Part shown: piece after piece, positions 1 through 6,417 of the stretch
Position numbering within the stretch: position 1 is the stretch's first letter
How the letters are laid out: every line of letters begins with the position of its first letter
Source: Rhizobium sp. LCM 4573
GTDB taxonomy: Bacteria > Pseudomonadota > Alphaproteobacteria > Rhizobiales > Rhizobiaceae
DNA: 6,417 bases
Reading direction: 5' to 3'
Assembly (NCBI RefSeq): GCF_001854865.1
Contig: NZ_MDDW01000003.1
Span: forward strand, 125,299-131,715
The notes under the pieces: generated by a model
What the model was told of the DNA's origin: nothing
Databases searched by the model: none
What the model saw: the letters and a program-made list of their open reading frames with translations, nothing else
Position numbers and translations under genes: made by a program

Positions 1-223
1 TCACGATCACCATCAGCATGCCGAGTGCCATGATGACGATATAGCTGTTCTGCAGCACGATATTGGTGACGTTGAGAGGCCTCAGCAGAATGCCGCCGGT
101 GGCGATCTGGAAGAAGATGACGATCGCGACCAGCGATATCAGCATGCCGTAATCGCGGAGGTTATCCTTCCAGAAACCGGTTCCCCTCTTGGGAACCGAA
201 ATTGCTTCCTGTGGAGTGCTCAT
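1..223 (-). CDS. gguB: Sugar ABC transporter permease, GguB-like (5' end only, truncated by window edge)
   Basis: This is the inner-membrane channel subunit of a ChvE/GguAB-type monosaccharide importer (RbsC/XylH/MmsB permease family). Only the first 74 codons are present, and the frame stays open to base 1; family members are about 400 residues, so most of the gene lies outside. After a polar N-terminus (residues 1-22) there is a hydrophobic segment at about 26-42 containing GMLISLVAIVIFFQ. A short linker with a RPLN motif follows, then a second hydrophobic stretch from about 61 to the edge (YIVIMALGMLMVIV). This order and wording match the GguB N-terminus as I remember it. The ATG (221-223) lies 2 bases after the gguA stop, so translation is probably coupled; a GGGG-type ribosome site lies inside the last gguA codons. 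Family assignment is firm; the symbol rests on synteny with chvE and gguA. Confidence 0.9.
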   Translation of the reverse strand, partial: MSTPQEAISVPKRGTGFWKDNLRDYGMLISLVAIVIFFQIATGGILLRPLNVTNIVLQNSYIVIMALGMLMVIV

Positions 224-225
224 GA

Positions 226-1782
226 TCATTTCCCCTTGCGGCGCATGATAGCGCGCATGATGTTTTCCTGCGTTGCCTCTTCGCCTGCGACTTCGCCGAC
301 AAATTCGCCTTCGTGCATGACCATGATCCTGTCGCAGGTGCCGATGAGCTCAGGCATTTCCGACGAGATCACGATGACAGCTTTACCGGCATCCGCAAGT
401 TCGTTGATGATGGAATAGATTTCGTATTTGGCACCGACGTCGATCCCACGCGTCGGCTCGTCGAGGATCAGGATGTCCGGTCCCGTGAACAGCCACTTCG
501 ACAGCACGACCTTCTGCTGGTTGCCGCCGGAAAGCTTGCCGGTTTCCTGATAGACGTTGTGGCTGCGGATCCGCATTCGGGTGCGGAATTCCTGTGCCAC
601 CTGCATTTCCCGGATGTCATCGATCACGCCGCCGGACGAAACACCCCCAAGATGCGCGAGCGAAATATTCTTGCGAATGTCTTCCGCCAGGATCAGCCCG
701 AGTTGCTTGCGGTCTTCCGTGACATAGGCCAGGCCCGCCTTAATGGCCCGGTGGACATTTGACGTATCGACCTCCTTGCCGTGGATCTTGACGGTGCCTG
801 AGATATCGCGGCCCCAGGCCTTGCCAAACACGCTCATGGCGAACTCGGTACGCCCAGCCCCCATCAAGCCGGAAATGCCGACGACTTCACCGGCGCGGAC
901 CTTCATCGAGACATTCTTGACGATCTTGCGATGCACATGCTGTGGATGATGGACGGTCCAGTTCTCCACCTCGAAGATCACGTCGCCGATCTTCGGCGTG
1001 CGCTTCGGGTAGCGGCTCTCGAGATCGCGATCCACCATGCGTCGAACGATTTCGTCCTCATCCACCGCGCCATCGTGGTTATCCAGCGTGCCGACTGTCT
1101 TGCCGTCGCGCAACACGGTTATGCGGTCGGCGACTTCGGTAATCTCGTTCAGCTTGTGGCTGATCATGATCGAGGTGATGCCCTGGCGGCGGAACTCCTT
1201 GAGCAGTTCCAGAAGGGCCGCACTGTCGGTTTCGTTAAGGGACGCTGTCGGCTCGTCGAGGATCAGCAGGCGCACATCCTTCGACAGCGCCTTGGCAATT
1301 TCCACCAGTTGCTGTTTGCCGACGCCGAGATTGGTGATCAGCGTTTCGGGCGCCTCGGTGAGCCCCACCTTGGCGAGCAGCGCCTTGGTTCGGATGTAGC
1401 GCTCGTCACGGTCGATCACACCGAATTTGGATGGCGCGTTGGCGAGGAAGATGTTTTCCGCGATCGACATCAACGGAATGAGCGCAAGCTCCTGGTGGAT
1501 GATGATGATGCCGAGCTTTTCGGAATCGTTGATGTCGCGGAAATGGCGTTCTTCGCCATCGAAAAGGATCGAACCCTCGTAGGCACCATGGGGATAAACG
1601 CCGGAAAGCACTTTCATCAGCGTCGATTTGCCGGCGCCGTTTTCGCCGACAAGAGCATGGATTTCGCCTTCCTCTACGCTGAAGGTCACATCCGAAAGAG
1701 CCTTGATCGCGCCGAAACTCTTGGAAATGCCGCGCATTTCCAGCACCGGCGGGCGTTCGACTTTGGGGGCAGGTGCGGGCAT
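226..1782 (-). CDS. gguA: Sugar ABC transporter ATP-binding protein with two ATPase domains, GguA-like
   Basis: A 518-residue cytoplasmic ATPase that powers import of the sugar delivered by the neighbouring ChvE-like protein; tandem domains and length fit the RbsA/XylG/MmsA/GguA family. Domain 1: Walker A GENGAGKS (46-53), Q-loop Gln97, signature LGVGKQQ (152-158), Walker B LLILDE (172-177), H-loop His209. Domain 2: degenerate Walker [10 protein letters not shown] (305-313, Arg311 in place of Lys), signature LSGGNQQK (417-424), Walker B ILILDE (437-442), and SSE (473-475) where a switch His would be. The degenerate second site is usual in this family, so one ATP site probably does most hydrolysis. 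I chose ATG 1780-1782 because GGAG lies 8 bases upstream; the longer in-frame reading from GTG at 1819-1821 begins inside a terminator stem and has no ribosome site. The gene follows chvE across a 65-base gap holding that terminator, and ends 2 bases before gguB. Confidence 0.95.
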   Translation of the reverse strand: MPAPAPKVERPPVLEMRGISKSFGAIKALSDVTFSVEEGEIHALVGENGAGKSTLMKVLSGVYPHGAYEGSILFDGEERHFRDINDSEKLGIIIIHQELALIPLMSIAENIFLANAPSKFGVIDRDERYIRTKALLAKVGLTEAPETLITNLGVGKQQLVEIAKALSKDVRLLILDEPTASLNETDSAALLELLKEFRRQGITSIMISHKLNEITEVADRITVLRDGKTVGTLDNHDGAVDEDEIVRRMVDRDLESRYPKRTPKIGDVIFEVENWTVHHPQHVHRKIVKNVSMKVRAGEVVGISGLMGAGRTEFAMSVFGKAWGRDISGTVKIHGKEVDTSNVHRAIKAGLAYVTEDRKQLGLILAEDIRKNISLAHLGGVSSGGVIDDIREMQVAQEFRTRMRIRSHNVYQETGKLSGGNQQKVVLSKWLFTGPDILILDEPTRGIDVGAKYEIYSIINELADAGKAVIVISSEMPELIGTCDRIMVMHEGEFVGEVAGEEATQENIMRAIMRRKGK

Positions 1783-1790
1783 GGGCCAAG

Positions 1791-1794
1791 CTCC
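1791..1794 (-). promoter_or_regulatory. Ribosome binding site of gguA
   Basis: GGAG on the minus strand, 8 bases before the ATG at 1780-1782. It begins 5 bases after the end of the terminator T-run, so any transcript that reads through would carry this site just 3' of a very stable stem. It decides the gguA start in favour of 1782 rather than the upstream in-frame GTG. Confidence 0.7.
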
Positions 1795-1799
1795 GTCAT

Positions 1800-1836
1800 A
1801 AAAAAACAGACCGCGCGACACCTGTCGCGCGGTCTG
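1800..1836 (-). terminator. Intrinsic (rho-independent) terminator between chvE and gguA
   Basis: On the minus strand a perfect 14-bp inverted repeat (arms 1823-1836 and 1807-1820, beginning CAGACCGCGCGACA) with only GG between the arms is followed at once by seven T (1806-1800). In RNA the innermost pair or two would open to make a normal loop. It starts 11 bases after the chvE stop codon. The orientation matches the operon, so it should stop much of the transcription after chvE and let a fraction continue into gguA-gguB. This is a known way for importers to make far more binding protein than membrane complex. The structure is seen directly; partial read-through is inference. Confidence 0.93.
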
Positions 1837-1847
1837 CGAATAATAGC

Positions 1848-2912
1848 TTATTGAAGCTGATCCTTGGTGTAGTAACCGCTGCCGACCAGCACTTCTTCCC
1901 AGTTGGTCTTGTCGACGACAACCGGCTTCAGCAGGTAGGACGGAACGACCTTGACACCATTGTTATAGGTCTTGGTGTCGTTCACTTCCGGTTCCTTGCC
2001 GCTCATGACGGCATCGACCATGTCGACGGTCACCTTGGCGAGATCGCGGGTATCCTTGAAGATGGTGGAATTCTGCTCGCCCGCGATGATGGACTTGACC
2101 GAAGGAACTTCAGCGTCCTGACCGGAAACGAACGGCATCGGCATGTCGCCCGAACCGTAGCCGACGCCCTTCAGCGAAGACAGGATACCAATCGAGAGAC
2201 CGTCATAGGGAGACAGAACGGCATTCAACTTCTTGTCGGAATAGGTCGACGAAAGGATAGCGTCCATGCGGGCCTGGGCGGTTGCCGGATCCCAGCGAAG
2301 CGTCGCAACCTTGTCCATGCCGGTCTGGCCGCTGCCGACGACGAGAGTGCCCTTGTCGATCAGCGGCTGCAGAACGCTCATCGCGCCATCGTAGAAGAAG
2401 TAGGCGTTGTTGTCGTCCGGCGAGCCACCGAAAAGCTCGATGTTGAAGGGGCCTGCTTCGGTGTCGGCCTTGAGCGCCTTCACGATCGACTGTGCCTGCA
2501 GCACGCCGACCTGGAAGTTGTCGAAGGTCGCGTAGTAGTCGACATTTGGCGTATCACGGATCAGACGGTCATAGGCGATGACCTTGATGCCCTGATCTGC
2601 GGCCTGCTGCAGTACGTCGGAAAGGGTCGTACCATCGATCGAGGCGATGACGAGAACCTTGGCGCCCTTCACGATCATGTTCTCGATCTGCGAGAGCTGG
2701 TTCGGGATATCGTCTTCGGCGTACTGAAGGTCGGTCTGGTAACCGCGCTCCTGCAGCACCTTCACCATGTTGTCGCCATCGGCGATCCAGCGGGCCGAGG
2801 ACTTGGTGGGCATTGCGACGCCAACCAGACCCTTGTCCTGCGCGGCGGCCGGCATTGCCAGAGCCGCCGAGGCCAGCATTGCTGCGGCCGTCAGATACTT
2901 GAGCAGTTTCAT
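1848..2912 (-). CDS. chvE: Periplasmic sugar-binding protein, ChvE-like
   Basis: A 354-residue substrate-binding protein of the Peripla_BP_4/RbsB-like class that captures aldoses for the GguAB importer; in Agrobacterium ChvE also passes sugar signals to VirA. Residues 1-24 form a Sec signal peptide (MKLLKY, a hydrophobic Ala-rich core, then AAA before Gln25). The mature part has the ChvE hallmarks: MPTKSSARW (34-42, with Arg41, mature position 17), [13 protein letters not shown] (67-79), YDRLIR (114-119), [10 protein letters not shown] (161-170), [13 protein letters not shown] (205-217) and SGQDAEVPS (263-271). Length and motifs match Agrobacterium ChvE almost throughout, as I remember that sequence. 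The ATG at 2910-2912 is certain: it begins the signal peptide and sits 7 bases after AGGAGG. The longer in-frame reading to 3110 overlaps the dehydratase gene and is not real. Stem-loops lie on both sides of the gene. The signal peptide differs from the Agrobacterium protein, so this could be an orthologue or a second copy tied to this catabolic operon. Sugar range is not certain. Confidence 0.94.
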   Translation of the reverse strand: MKLLKYLTAAAMLASAALAMPAAAQDKGLVGVAMPTKSSARWIADGDNMVKVLQERGYQTDLQYAEDDIPNQLSQIENMIVKGAKVLVIASIDGTTLSDVLQQAADQGIKVIAYDRLIRDTPNVDYYATFDNFQVGVLQAQSIVKALKADTEAGPFNIELFGGSPDDNNAYFFYDGAMSVLQPLIDKGTLVVGSGQTGMDKVATLRWDPATAQARMDAILSSTYSDKKLNAVLSPYDGLSIGILSSLKGVGYGSGDMPMPFVSGQDAEVPSVKSIIAGEQNSTIFKDTRDLAKVTVDMVDAVMSGKEPEVNDTKTYNNGVKVVPSYLLKPVVVDKTNWEEVLVGSGYYTKDQLQ

Positions 2913-2919
2913 GACTTCT

Positions 2920-2925
2920 CCTCCT
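2920..2925 (-). promoter_or_regulatory. Strong Shine-Dalgarno of chvE
   Basis: A full AGGAGG (within AAAAGGAGGAG) on the minus strand, 7 bases before the chvE ATG. It is the strongest ribosome site in the window and fits a binding protein made in excess over its transporter. It fixes the start at 2912. Confidence 0.85.
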
Positions 2926-2960
2926 TTTGGCCCGGCTCCCTCTGAGCCTGCCGAGTTATA

Positions 2961-2987
2961 GGCGGCCGCTTCTGCTGCCGCCTTTTT
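2961..2987 (+). terminator. GC-rich stem-loop in the dehydratase-chvE gap; terminator-like on the plus strand
   Basis: On the plus strand, GGCGGC (2961-2966) pairs with GCCGCC (2977-2982). The stem extends past one mismatch by a GC/GC pair (2968-2969 with 2974-2975) closing a TTCT loop, and five T follow (2983-2987). Read in this direction it is a reasonable intrinsic terminator pointing antisense into the dehydratase gene. In the operon mRNA (minus strand) the same stem forms 10 bases after the dehydratase stop codon, but no U-run follows it (the next bases are TATAAC), so it should not terminate the operon. There it may act instead as a stability or processing stem at the 5' side of the chvE message. 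The structure is clear; its role is not. Confidence 0.55.
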
Positions 2988-2992
2988 CCAAC

Positions 2993-4837
2993 TCAGTGGT
3001 TGTCGCGCGGAATTCCTTCCGTCTGTGCGATCCGCTGGTATTTCACGGCGGGCTCGAGAACCGCGCCCGTCTCCATCTGGCTGACGATGCCGCGCTGGAT
3101 TTCCTGCCACGGCGTTTGGTGCTTCGGATAATGGTAGCCGCCCTGCGCCTCAAGTTCCTTGCGGCGCGCCGAAAGCTCCTCGTCAGAGATCAGGATGTCC
3201 GCCTTGCCGCGGCCGACATCGATGCGGACGCGGTCGCCGGTCTTGAGCAGCGCAAGTCCGCCGCCGGCCGCCGCTTCGGGCGAGGCGTTGAGGATCGACG
3301 GGCTGCCGGACGTGCCGGACTGGCGGCCATCACCAATGCAGGGCAGCGAGGTCACCCCTTCCTTGAGCAGGTAGTCGGGCGCGCGCATGTTCACGACTTC
3401 CGCCGCGCCCGGATAACCGATCGGACCGGCCCCGCGCATGAACAGGACAGTGTTCGCGTCGATTCCGAGCGAGGGATCGTCGATACGTTTGTGGTAATCC
3501 TCCGGTCCGTCGAACACTACCGCCCGGCCCTCGAAGGCATCCGGATCGTTCGGGTTGGAGAGATAGCGGTTGCGGAATTCCGGCGAAATGACGCTGGTCT
3601 TCATGATCGCCGAGGAGAACAGGTTGCCGCGCAGCACGCGGAACCCCGCACGTTCCTTGAGCGGCTGCTCATAGGGACGGATGACCTTCTCGTCCTCGAT
3701 AATGGCGCCGCGGCAATTCTCACCGATCGTCTTGCCGTTCACCGTCATGGCGTCCTCATGGATGAGGCCCTGCTTCATCAGCTGGTTGACGACTGCCGGA
3801 ACGCCACCGGCGTGATAATAGTCCTCCCCGAGATATTCACCGGCGGGCTGCAGGTTGACGAGCAACGGAACGTCTTCCCCATATTTCTGCCAATCGTCGA
3901 CGCTGAGTTCGACGCCCATGTGACGGGCAAGACCGTTCAGGTGGATCGGAGCATTGGTGGAACCGCCGATTGCAGAATTGACGCGGATGGCGTTGATGAA
4001 GGCTTCCTTGGTCATGATATCGGAGGGCTTCAGGTCCTCCTTCACCATTTCCACGATCCTAAGGCCGGTCAGGTAGGAGACCTCCTGTCGGTCGCGATAG
4101 GGCGCCGGGATGGCGGCGGAGCCGGGAAGCTGCATGCCGAGCGCTTCGGCAAGCGAGTTCATGGTGGTGGCCGTGCCCATGGTGTTACAGTAGCCGGTGG
4201 ACGGCGCCGAGGAGGCGACGAGCTTCACGAAGCCGGCATAGTCGATCTCACCCTTGGCGAGAAGTTCGCGGGCCTTCCAGACGATGGTGCCGGAACCTGT
4301 CCGCTCGCCGCGGAACCAGCCGTTCAGCATTGGGCCAACGGAGAGCGCGATCGAGGGTATGTTAACGGTGGCCGCCGCCATGAGACAGGCAGGCGTGGTC
4401 TTGTCGCAGCCGATCGTCAGCACCACGCCGTCGAGCGGATAGCCGTAGAGCACTTCCACCAGGCCGAGATAGGCAAGGTTGCGGTCAAGGCCGGCGGTTG
4501 GGCGCTTGCCGGTTTCCTGGATCGGATGAACCGGAAACTCGATGGCGATGCCACCCGCTTCGCGGATGCCCTCGCGCAACCGCTTGGCGAGCTCAAGGTG
4601 ATGCCTGTTGCACGGTGAAAGATCCGAACCGGTCTGGGCGATGCCGATGATCGGCCGGTCCGACTGCAATTCGGCCTGGCTGAGGCCGAAGTTCATGTAA
4701 CGCTCGAGATAGAGCGCCGTCATGTCGGCATTGGCCGGATTGTCGAACCATGCGCGCGAGCGCAACTTGCGCACTTCTCCGCGCTTCGCGTTCGTTTCGG
4801 CGATATCGGTGGAAGGCAGGTTCTCTGAATTGCTCAT
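2993..4837 (-). CDS. IlvD/Edd-family sugar-acid dehydratase (xylonate/arabonate dehydratase type)
   Basis: A 614-residue cytoplasmic [Fe-S] dehydratase that should turn an aldonate (L-arabonate, D-xylonate, D-galactonate or D-fuconate) into its 2-keto-3-deoxy acid. Expected cluster cysteines are present: Cys76 (SPCNRHH), Cys144 (GCDKTTP) and Cys217 (GYCNTMGTA). Probable Mg ligands are Glu108, Asp145, Lys146 (carbamylated in solved relatives) and Glu480 in GYPGAAEV. The catalytic serine would be Ser507 in DGRQSGT. Motifs such as [22 protein letters not shown] and [10 protein letters not shown] make it closer, from memory, to Caulobacter D-xylonate dehydratase than to the Rhizobium L-arabonate dehydratase, whose matching serine motif is DARMSGT. 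It is not a biosynthetic IlvD, given these motifs and the setting. The ATG at 4835-4837 has only a weak upstream GAG, but no better in-frame start exists, and the N-terminus runs about 20 residues longer than the Caulobacter enzyme. It starts 36 bases after the dehydrogenase stop. Family is certain; substrate is open. Confidence 0.93.
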   Translation of the reverse strand: MSNSENLPSTDIAETNAKRGEVRKLRSRAWFDNPANADMTALYLERYMNFGLSQAELQSDRPIIGIAQTGSDLSPCNRHHLELAKRLREGIREAGGIAIEFPVHPIQETGKRPTAGLDRNLAYLGLVEVLYGYPLDGVVLTIGCDKTTPACLMAAATVNIPSIALSVGPMLNGWFRGERTGSGTIVWKARELLAKGEIDYAGFVKLVASSAPSTGYCNTMGTATTMNSLAEALGMQLPGSAAIPAPYRDRQEVSYLTGLRIVEMVKEDLKPSDIMTKEAFINAIRVNSAIGGSTNAPIHLNGLARHMGVELSVDDWQKYGEDVPLLVNLQPAGEYLGEDYYHAGGVPAVVNQLMKQGLIHEDAMTVNGKTIGENCRGAIIEDEKVIRPYEQPLKERAGFRVLRGNLFSSAIMKTSVISPEFRNRYLSNPNDPDAFEGRAVVFDGPEDYHKRIDDPSLGIDANTVLFMRGAGPIGYPGAAEVVNMRAPDYLLKEGVTSLPCIGDGRQSGTSGSPSILNASPEAAAGGGLALLKTGDRVRIDVGRGKADILISDEELSARRKELEAQGGYHYPKHQTPWQEIQRGIVSQMETGAVLEPAVKYQRIAQTEGIPRDNH

Positions 4838-4873
4838 CGGTGTCGGTCTCGTGATAGCGGTAGATAAGGGGCG

Positions 4874-5800
4874 TCAGTCGTCGAACGCCTCGACGACCTG
4901 GCGGCGGCCAAGCATGAAGGCATCGGCCACATGGATCAGCGGCGAAAAATCCGCATCTCGGCGGCGCTCGCCGACAAGCGAAACGAAATGCTTATAGAGA
5001 TTGCGGTATTCGCGATCTTCCTCGACGATCTGGTCCTTGCCGTCGACCGAGAGCCGGCTGCCGCCATGAGTCAGCACCACCGGGCCTTCGTCAGTCTCGA
5101 CACGGATATCCCAGGTCTGCGGGCCGGTCTGCCGCCAGTCGAACTCGGCCGTTACCGGTAAGCCCGATGCGGTTTCGAATGCAAGGCTCGCTGCGATCGG
5201 TGCGGCTCGATTTTCGGGGAAGGACAGCTCGGAGCGGACGAGATGGAAACTTTCCGGCATGATGCGTGTGACAATGGACAGCGCGTTGATGCCCGGATCG
5301 AAAACGCCGAGACCGCCCGGTTCCCAGATCCAATCCTGACCCGGATGCCAGTGGCGGACATCTTCCTTCCACTCCACATGGACCTTGCGGATCGTACGCT
5401 CGGCCAAAAGCACGCGGGCCGGCTCAACGGCCGCAGCCGCGCGCGAGTGCCAGGTGGAAAAGAGGCTGAGGCCCTTCGCCTCGGCCTGGGCGTCGAGCGC
5501 CAAAACTTCCGAAATCGTCGCGCCAGGCGGTTTTTCGAGCATTACGTGCTTGCCCGCGTCGAGCGCCGCTTTCGCCAAGGCGAAACGGCCCTGCGGCGGG
5601 GTGCAGAGCGATACCGCGTCTATCTGTAGGTCGGAAGCCAGCAGCTCCGAGATATCGTGGAAGCTGGCCACGCTTTCGAGCGACGCATTGCGGCTTGCCA
5701 CGGCAACCAGCTCCACCCCTTCGATAGCCTCGATTGCGGCGAGGTGCTGATCCTTTGCGATCTTTCCGAGACCGACAATGGCAAGACGGATGGGTACCAT
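4874..5800 (-). CDS. Aldose 1-dehydrogenase, Gfo/Idh/MocA family (L-arabinose / D-galactose type)
   Basis: A 308-residue NAD(P)-dependent enzyme that oxidises an aldose at C1 to the aldonolactone, the first step of the non-phosphorylative route. An N-terminal Rossmann domain carries VGLGKIAKDQH (9-19), ASR (35-37; Ser-Arg after the second strand suggests NADP+ can be used) and LEKPPG (88-93, with catalytic Lys90). The second domain has TWHSR (116-120), the stretch WKEDVRHWHPGQDWIWEPGG (144-163) and FDPGIN (167-172). Asp168 and Asn172 correspond to residues tied to sugar binding in the Azospirillum brasilense L-arabinose 1-dehydrogenase, whose sequence, length and motifs match closely from memory. 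I chose ATG 5798-5800 because AGGAG lies 7 bases upstream; an in-frame TTG at 5813-5815 would add five residues but lies across the previous stop codon. Enzymes of this type often take both L-arabinose and D-galactose, which share configuration at C2-C4, so either name could be right. Confidence 0.92.
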   Translation of the reverse strand: MVPIRLAIVGLGKIAKDQHLAAIEAIEGVELVAVASRNASLESVASFHDISELLASDLQIDAVSLCTPPQGRFALAKAALDAGKHVMLEKPPGATISEVLALDAQAEAKGLSLFSTWHSRAAAAVEPARVLLAERTIRKVHVEWKEDVRHWHPGQDWIWEPGGLGVFDPGINALSIVTRIMPESFHLVRSELSFPENRAAPIAASLAFETASGLPVTAEFDWRQTGPQTWDIRVETDEGPVVLTHGGSRLSVDGKDQIVEEDREYRNLYKHFVSLVGERRRDADFSPLIHVADAFMLGRRQVVEAFDD

Positions 5801-5807
5801 TGCTTCG

Positions 5808-5812
5808 CTCCT
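5808..5812 (-). promoter_or_regulatory. Ribosome binding site of the aldose dehydrogenase
   Basis: AGGAG on the minus strand, 7 bases before the ATG at 5798-5800 and sharing a base with the TGA stop of the upstream AraD1 gene. The arrangement implies translational coupling of the two genes and rules against the TTG at 5813-5815 as the main start. Confidence 0.8.
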
Positions 5813-6417
5813 CAAAGCTTGCGCACCGCGACGGAGGTCGCAGCCGCTACCGTAAGCTTGTTGACGAGCGGGAGCTTGAAGGGCGCCGCCGCAATTTCGA
5901 AGACGTCGCCTGGCTCGGTCTTGACACCTTCCGAGAAGGAAAGGGTCGCCGTGCCGAAGAAGTGCACATGCAGGTCGCCCGGACGGCGGAAGAGATCATA
6001 TTTGAAGTTATGGTGTTCCAGATTGGCGAACGTGTGCGACATGTTCGCTTCGCCGGAAAAGAACGGCTTTTCGAAGATCACTTCGCTGCCGCGGCGTACG
6101 CGAGAGGTACCCTCGACATGGTCCGGAAGATCGCCGATCAGAAGCTCAGGCCCGAGCGCGGCCTGACGCAGCTTGGAATGAGCGAGCCAGAGATAATTGC
6201 CCTTCTCCGTCACATGGTCGGAGAATTCGTTGGCAAGACAGAAGCCGAGGCGGAACGGCGTGCCGTCCGGCCCAATAATATAAATGCCGGCAAGCTCGGG
6301 CTCTTCGCCACCGTCGAGCGCAAAGGCAGGAGAAACGAGATCGGCACCGGTCGGCCGCAGCTGGGAACCGTCCCCCTTGTAGAACCATTCGGGCTGCACG
6401 CCCGCCTCGCCAGGCTT
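5812..6417 (-). CDS. AraD1/GguC-family 2-keto-3-deoxy-sugar-acid dehydratase (3' part, 5' end outside window)
   Basis: The C-terminal 201 residues of a fumarylacetoacetate-hydrolase-fold protein. The frame is open to base 6417, where it reads KPGEAGVQPEWFYKGDGS, so the GTG at 6397-6399 is an internal valine and not a start. The family is about 330 residues long, so roughly 130 are missing. Visible features are the YKGDG lysine/acid segment, a probable metal-binding GEEPEL (Glu-Pro-Glu, about 6294-6308), GFCLANEFSDH (about 6213-6245), and late HVHFFGT and LSFSEGV motifs. In this family, homologous to Agrobacterium GguC, the likely reaction is dehydration of L-2-keto-3-deoxyarabonate to alpha-ketoglutarate semialdehyde. 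The position just before the sugar dehydrogenase and sugar-acid dehydratase supports that. In Agrobacterium gguC follows gguB, whereas here the homologue leads the cluster. Family is firm; the exact keto acid is inferred. Confidence 0.88.
   Translation of the reverse strand, partial: KPGEAGVQPEWFYKGDGSQLRPTGADLVSPAFALDGGEEPELAGIYIIGPDGTPFRLGFCLANEFSDHVTEKGNYLWLAHSKLRQAALGPELLIGDLPDHVEGTSRVRRGSEVIFEKPFFSGEANMSHTFANLEHHNFKYDLFRRPGDLHVHFFGTATLSFSEGVKTEPGDVFEIAAAPFKLPLVNKLTVAAATSVAVRKL

Noticed and set aside
826..882. Degenerate Walker A (Arg311 for Lys) in the second ATPase domain of GguA, as a possible inactivating mutation.
   Set aside because: This substitution is typical of the second domain of RbsA/XylG-type double ATPases; the rest of the domain is intact.
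1309..1329. Unusual first-domain signature LGVGKQQ in place of LSGGQ.
   Set aside because: GguA homologues, as I remember them, share a GVGKQQ signature, so this is a family trait and not a local defect.
1498..1512. Short ATC/GAT trinucleotide run encoding four isoleucines in GguA.
   Set aside because: It lies in the normal hydrophobic strand before HQE; a few repeated codons do not make a meaningful repeat element.
2955..2960. TATAAC on the minus strand upstream of chvE, resembling a -10 box for an internal chvE promoter.
   Set aside because: No acceptable -35 hexamer lies 16-18 bases upstream; the spacer would fall in the GC-rich stem, and the only TTG-like hexamer (TTGGAA) is about 25 bases away.
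2927..4618. Long plus-strand open frame (563 codons) opposite the dehydratase gene, with similar long ones at 1773-2945 and 931-1854.
   Set aside because: All lie antisense to well-recognised genes, have low-complexity Arg/Ala/Asp/Val-rich translations with no recognisable domain, and arise from the codon bias of high-GC genes.
4838..4873. 36-base gap between the dehydrogenase stop and dehydratase start; the two genes are in the same frame, separated by one TGA and 12 codons.
   Set aside because: Both proteins are full length and normally separate, and no read-through context is visible; a same-frame neighbour is expected by chance one time in three.
1..6417. Search for CRISPR arrays, insertion sequences, tRNA or rRNA genes, riboswitches, att sites and defence or toxin genes.
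   Set aside because: None seen: the window is fully occupied by one metabolic operon with short gaps, and no direct-repeat arrays or inverted terminal repeats were noticed.

Overview
The window is one continuous sugar uptake and oxidation operon, with every gene on the minus strand (read from 6417 down to 1). The closest matches I recall are alphaproteobacterial, in particular Rhizobiales: ChvE/GguA/GguB of Agrobacterium and Rhizobium, sugar dehydrogenases of the Azospirillum AraA type, and the Caulobacter-type xylonate dehydratase. High GC, dense gene packing and strong AGGAG-type ribosome binding sites agree with that. Species, and chromosome versus megaplasmid, cannot be told from the sequence.

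Layout in transcription order: (1) 6417-5812, 3' two thirds of an AraD1/GguC-family gene (fumarylacetoacetate-hydrolase fold, 2-keto-3-deoxy-sugar-acid dehydratase); (2) 5800-4874, a Gfo/Idh/MocA-family aldose 1-dehydrogenase (L-arabinose/D-galactose type); (3) 4837-2993, an IlvD/Edd-family sugar-acid dehydratase; (4) 2912-1848, a ChvE-like periplasmic sugar-binding protein; (5) 1782-226, a GguA-like double ATPase; (6) 223-1, the first 74 codons of a GguB-like permease. No gap exceeds about 80 bases. The gaps on either side of chvE hold the two notable non-coding elements: a GC-rich stem directly before chvE (2961-2987) and a textbook intrinsic terminator directly after it (1800-1836).

How the genes work together: ChvE captures an aldose in the periplasm and GguA/GguB import it. 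The dehydrogenase oxidises it to the lactone, the IlvD-type enzyme dehydrates the aldonate to a 2-keto-3-deoxy acid, and AraD1 would dehydrate that to alpha-ketoglutarate semialdehyde if the sugar is a pentose. This is the non-phosphorylative (Weimberg-type) route, most likely for L-arabinose, with D-galactose, D-fucose or D-xylose possible. The lactonase, the semialdehyde dehydrogenase and the regulator are not in the window.

I found no undescribed system. The points most worth a second look are the terminator between binding-protein and ATPase genes, the mirrored hairpin upstream of chvE, and the unsettled substrate of the dehydratase.
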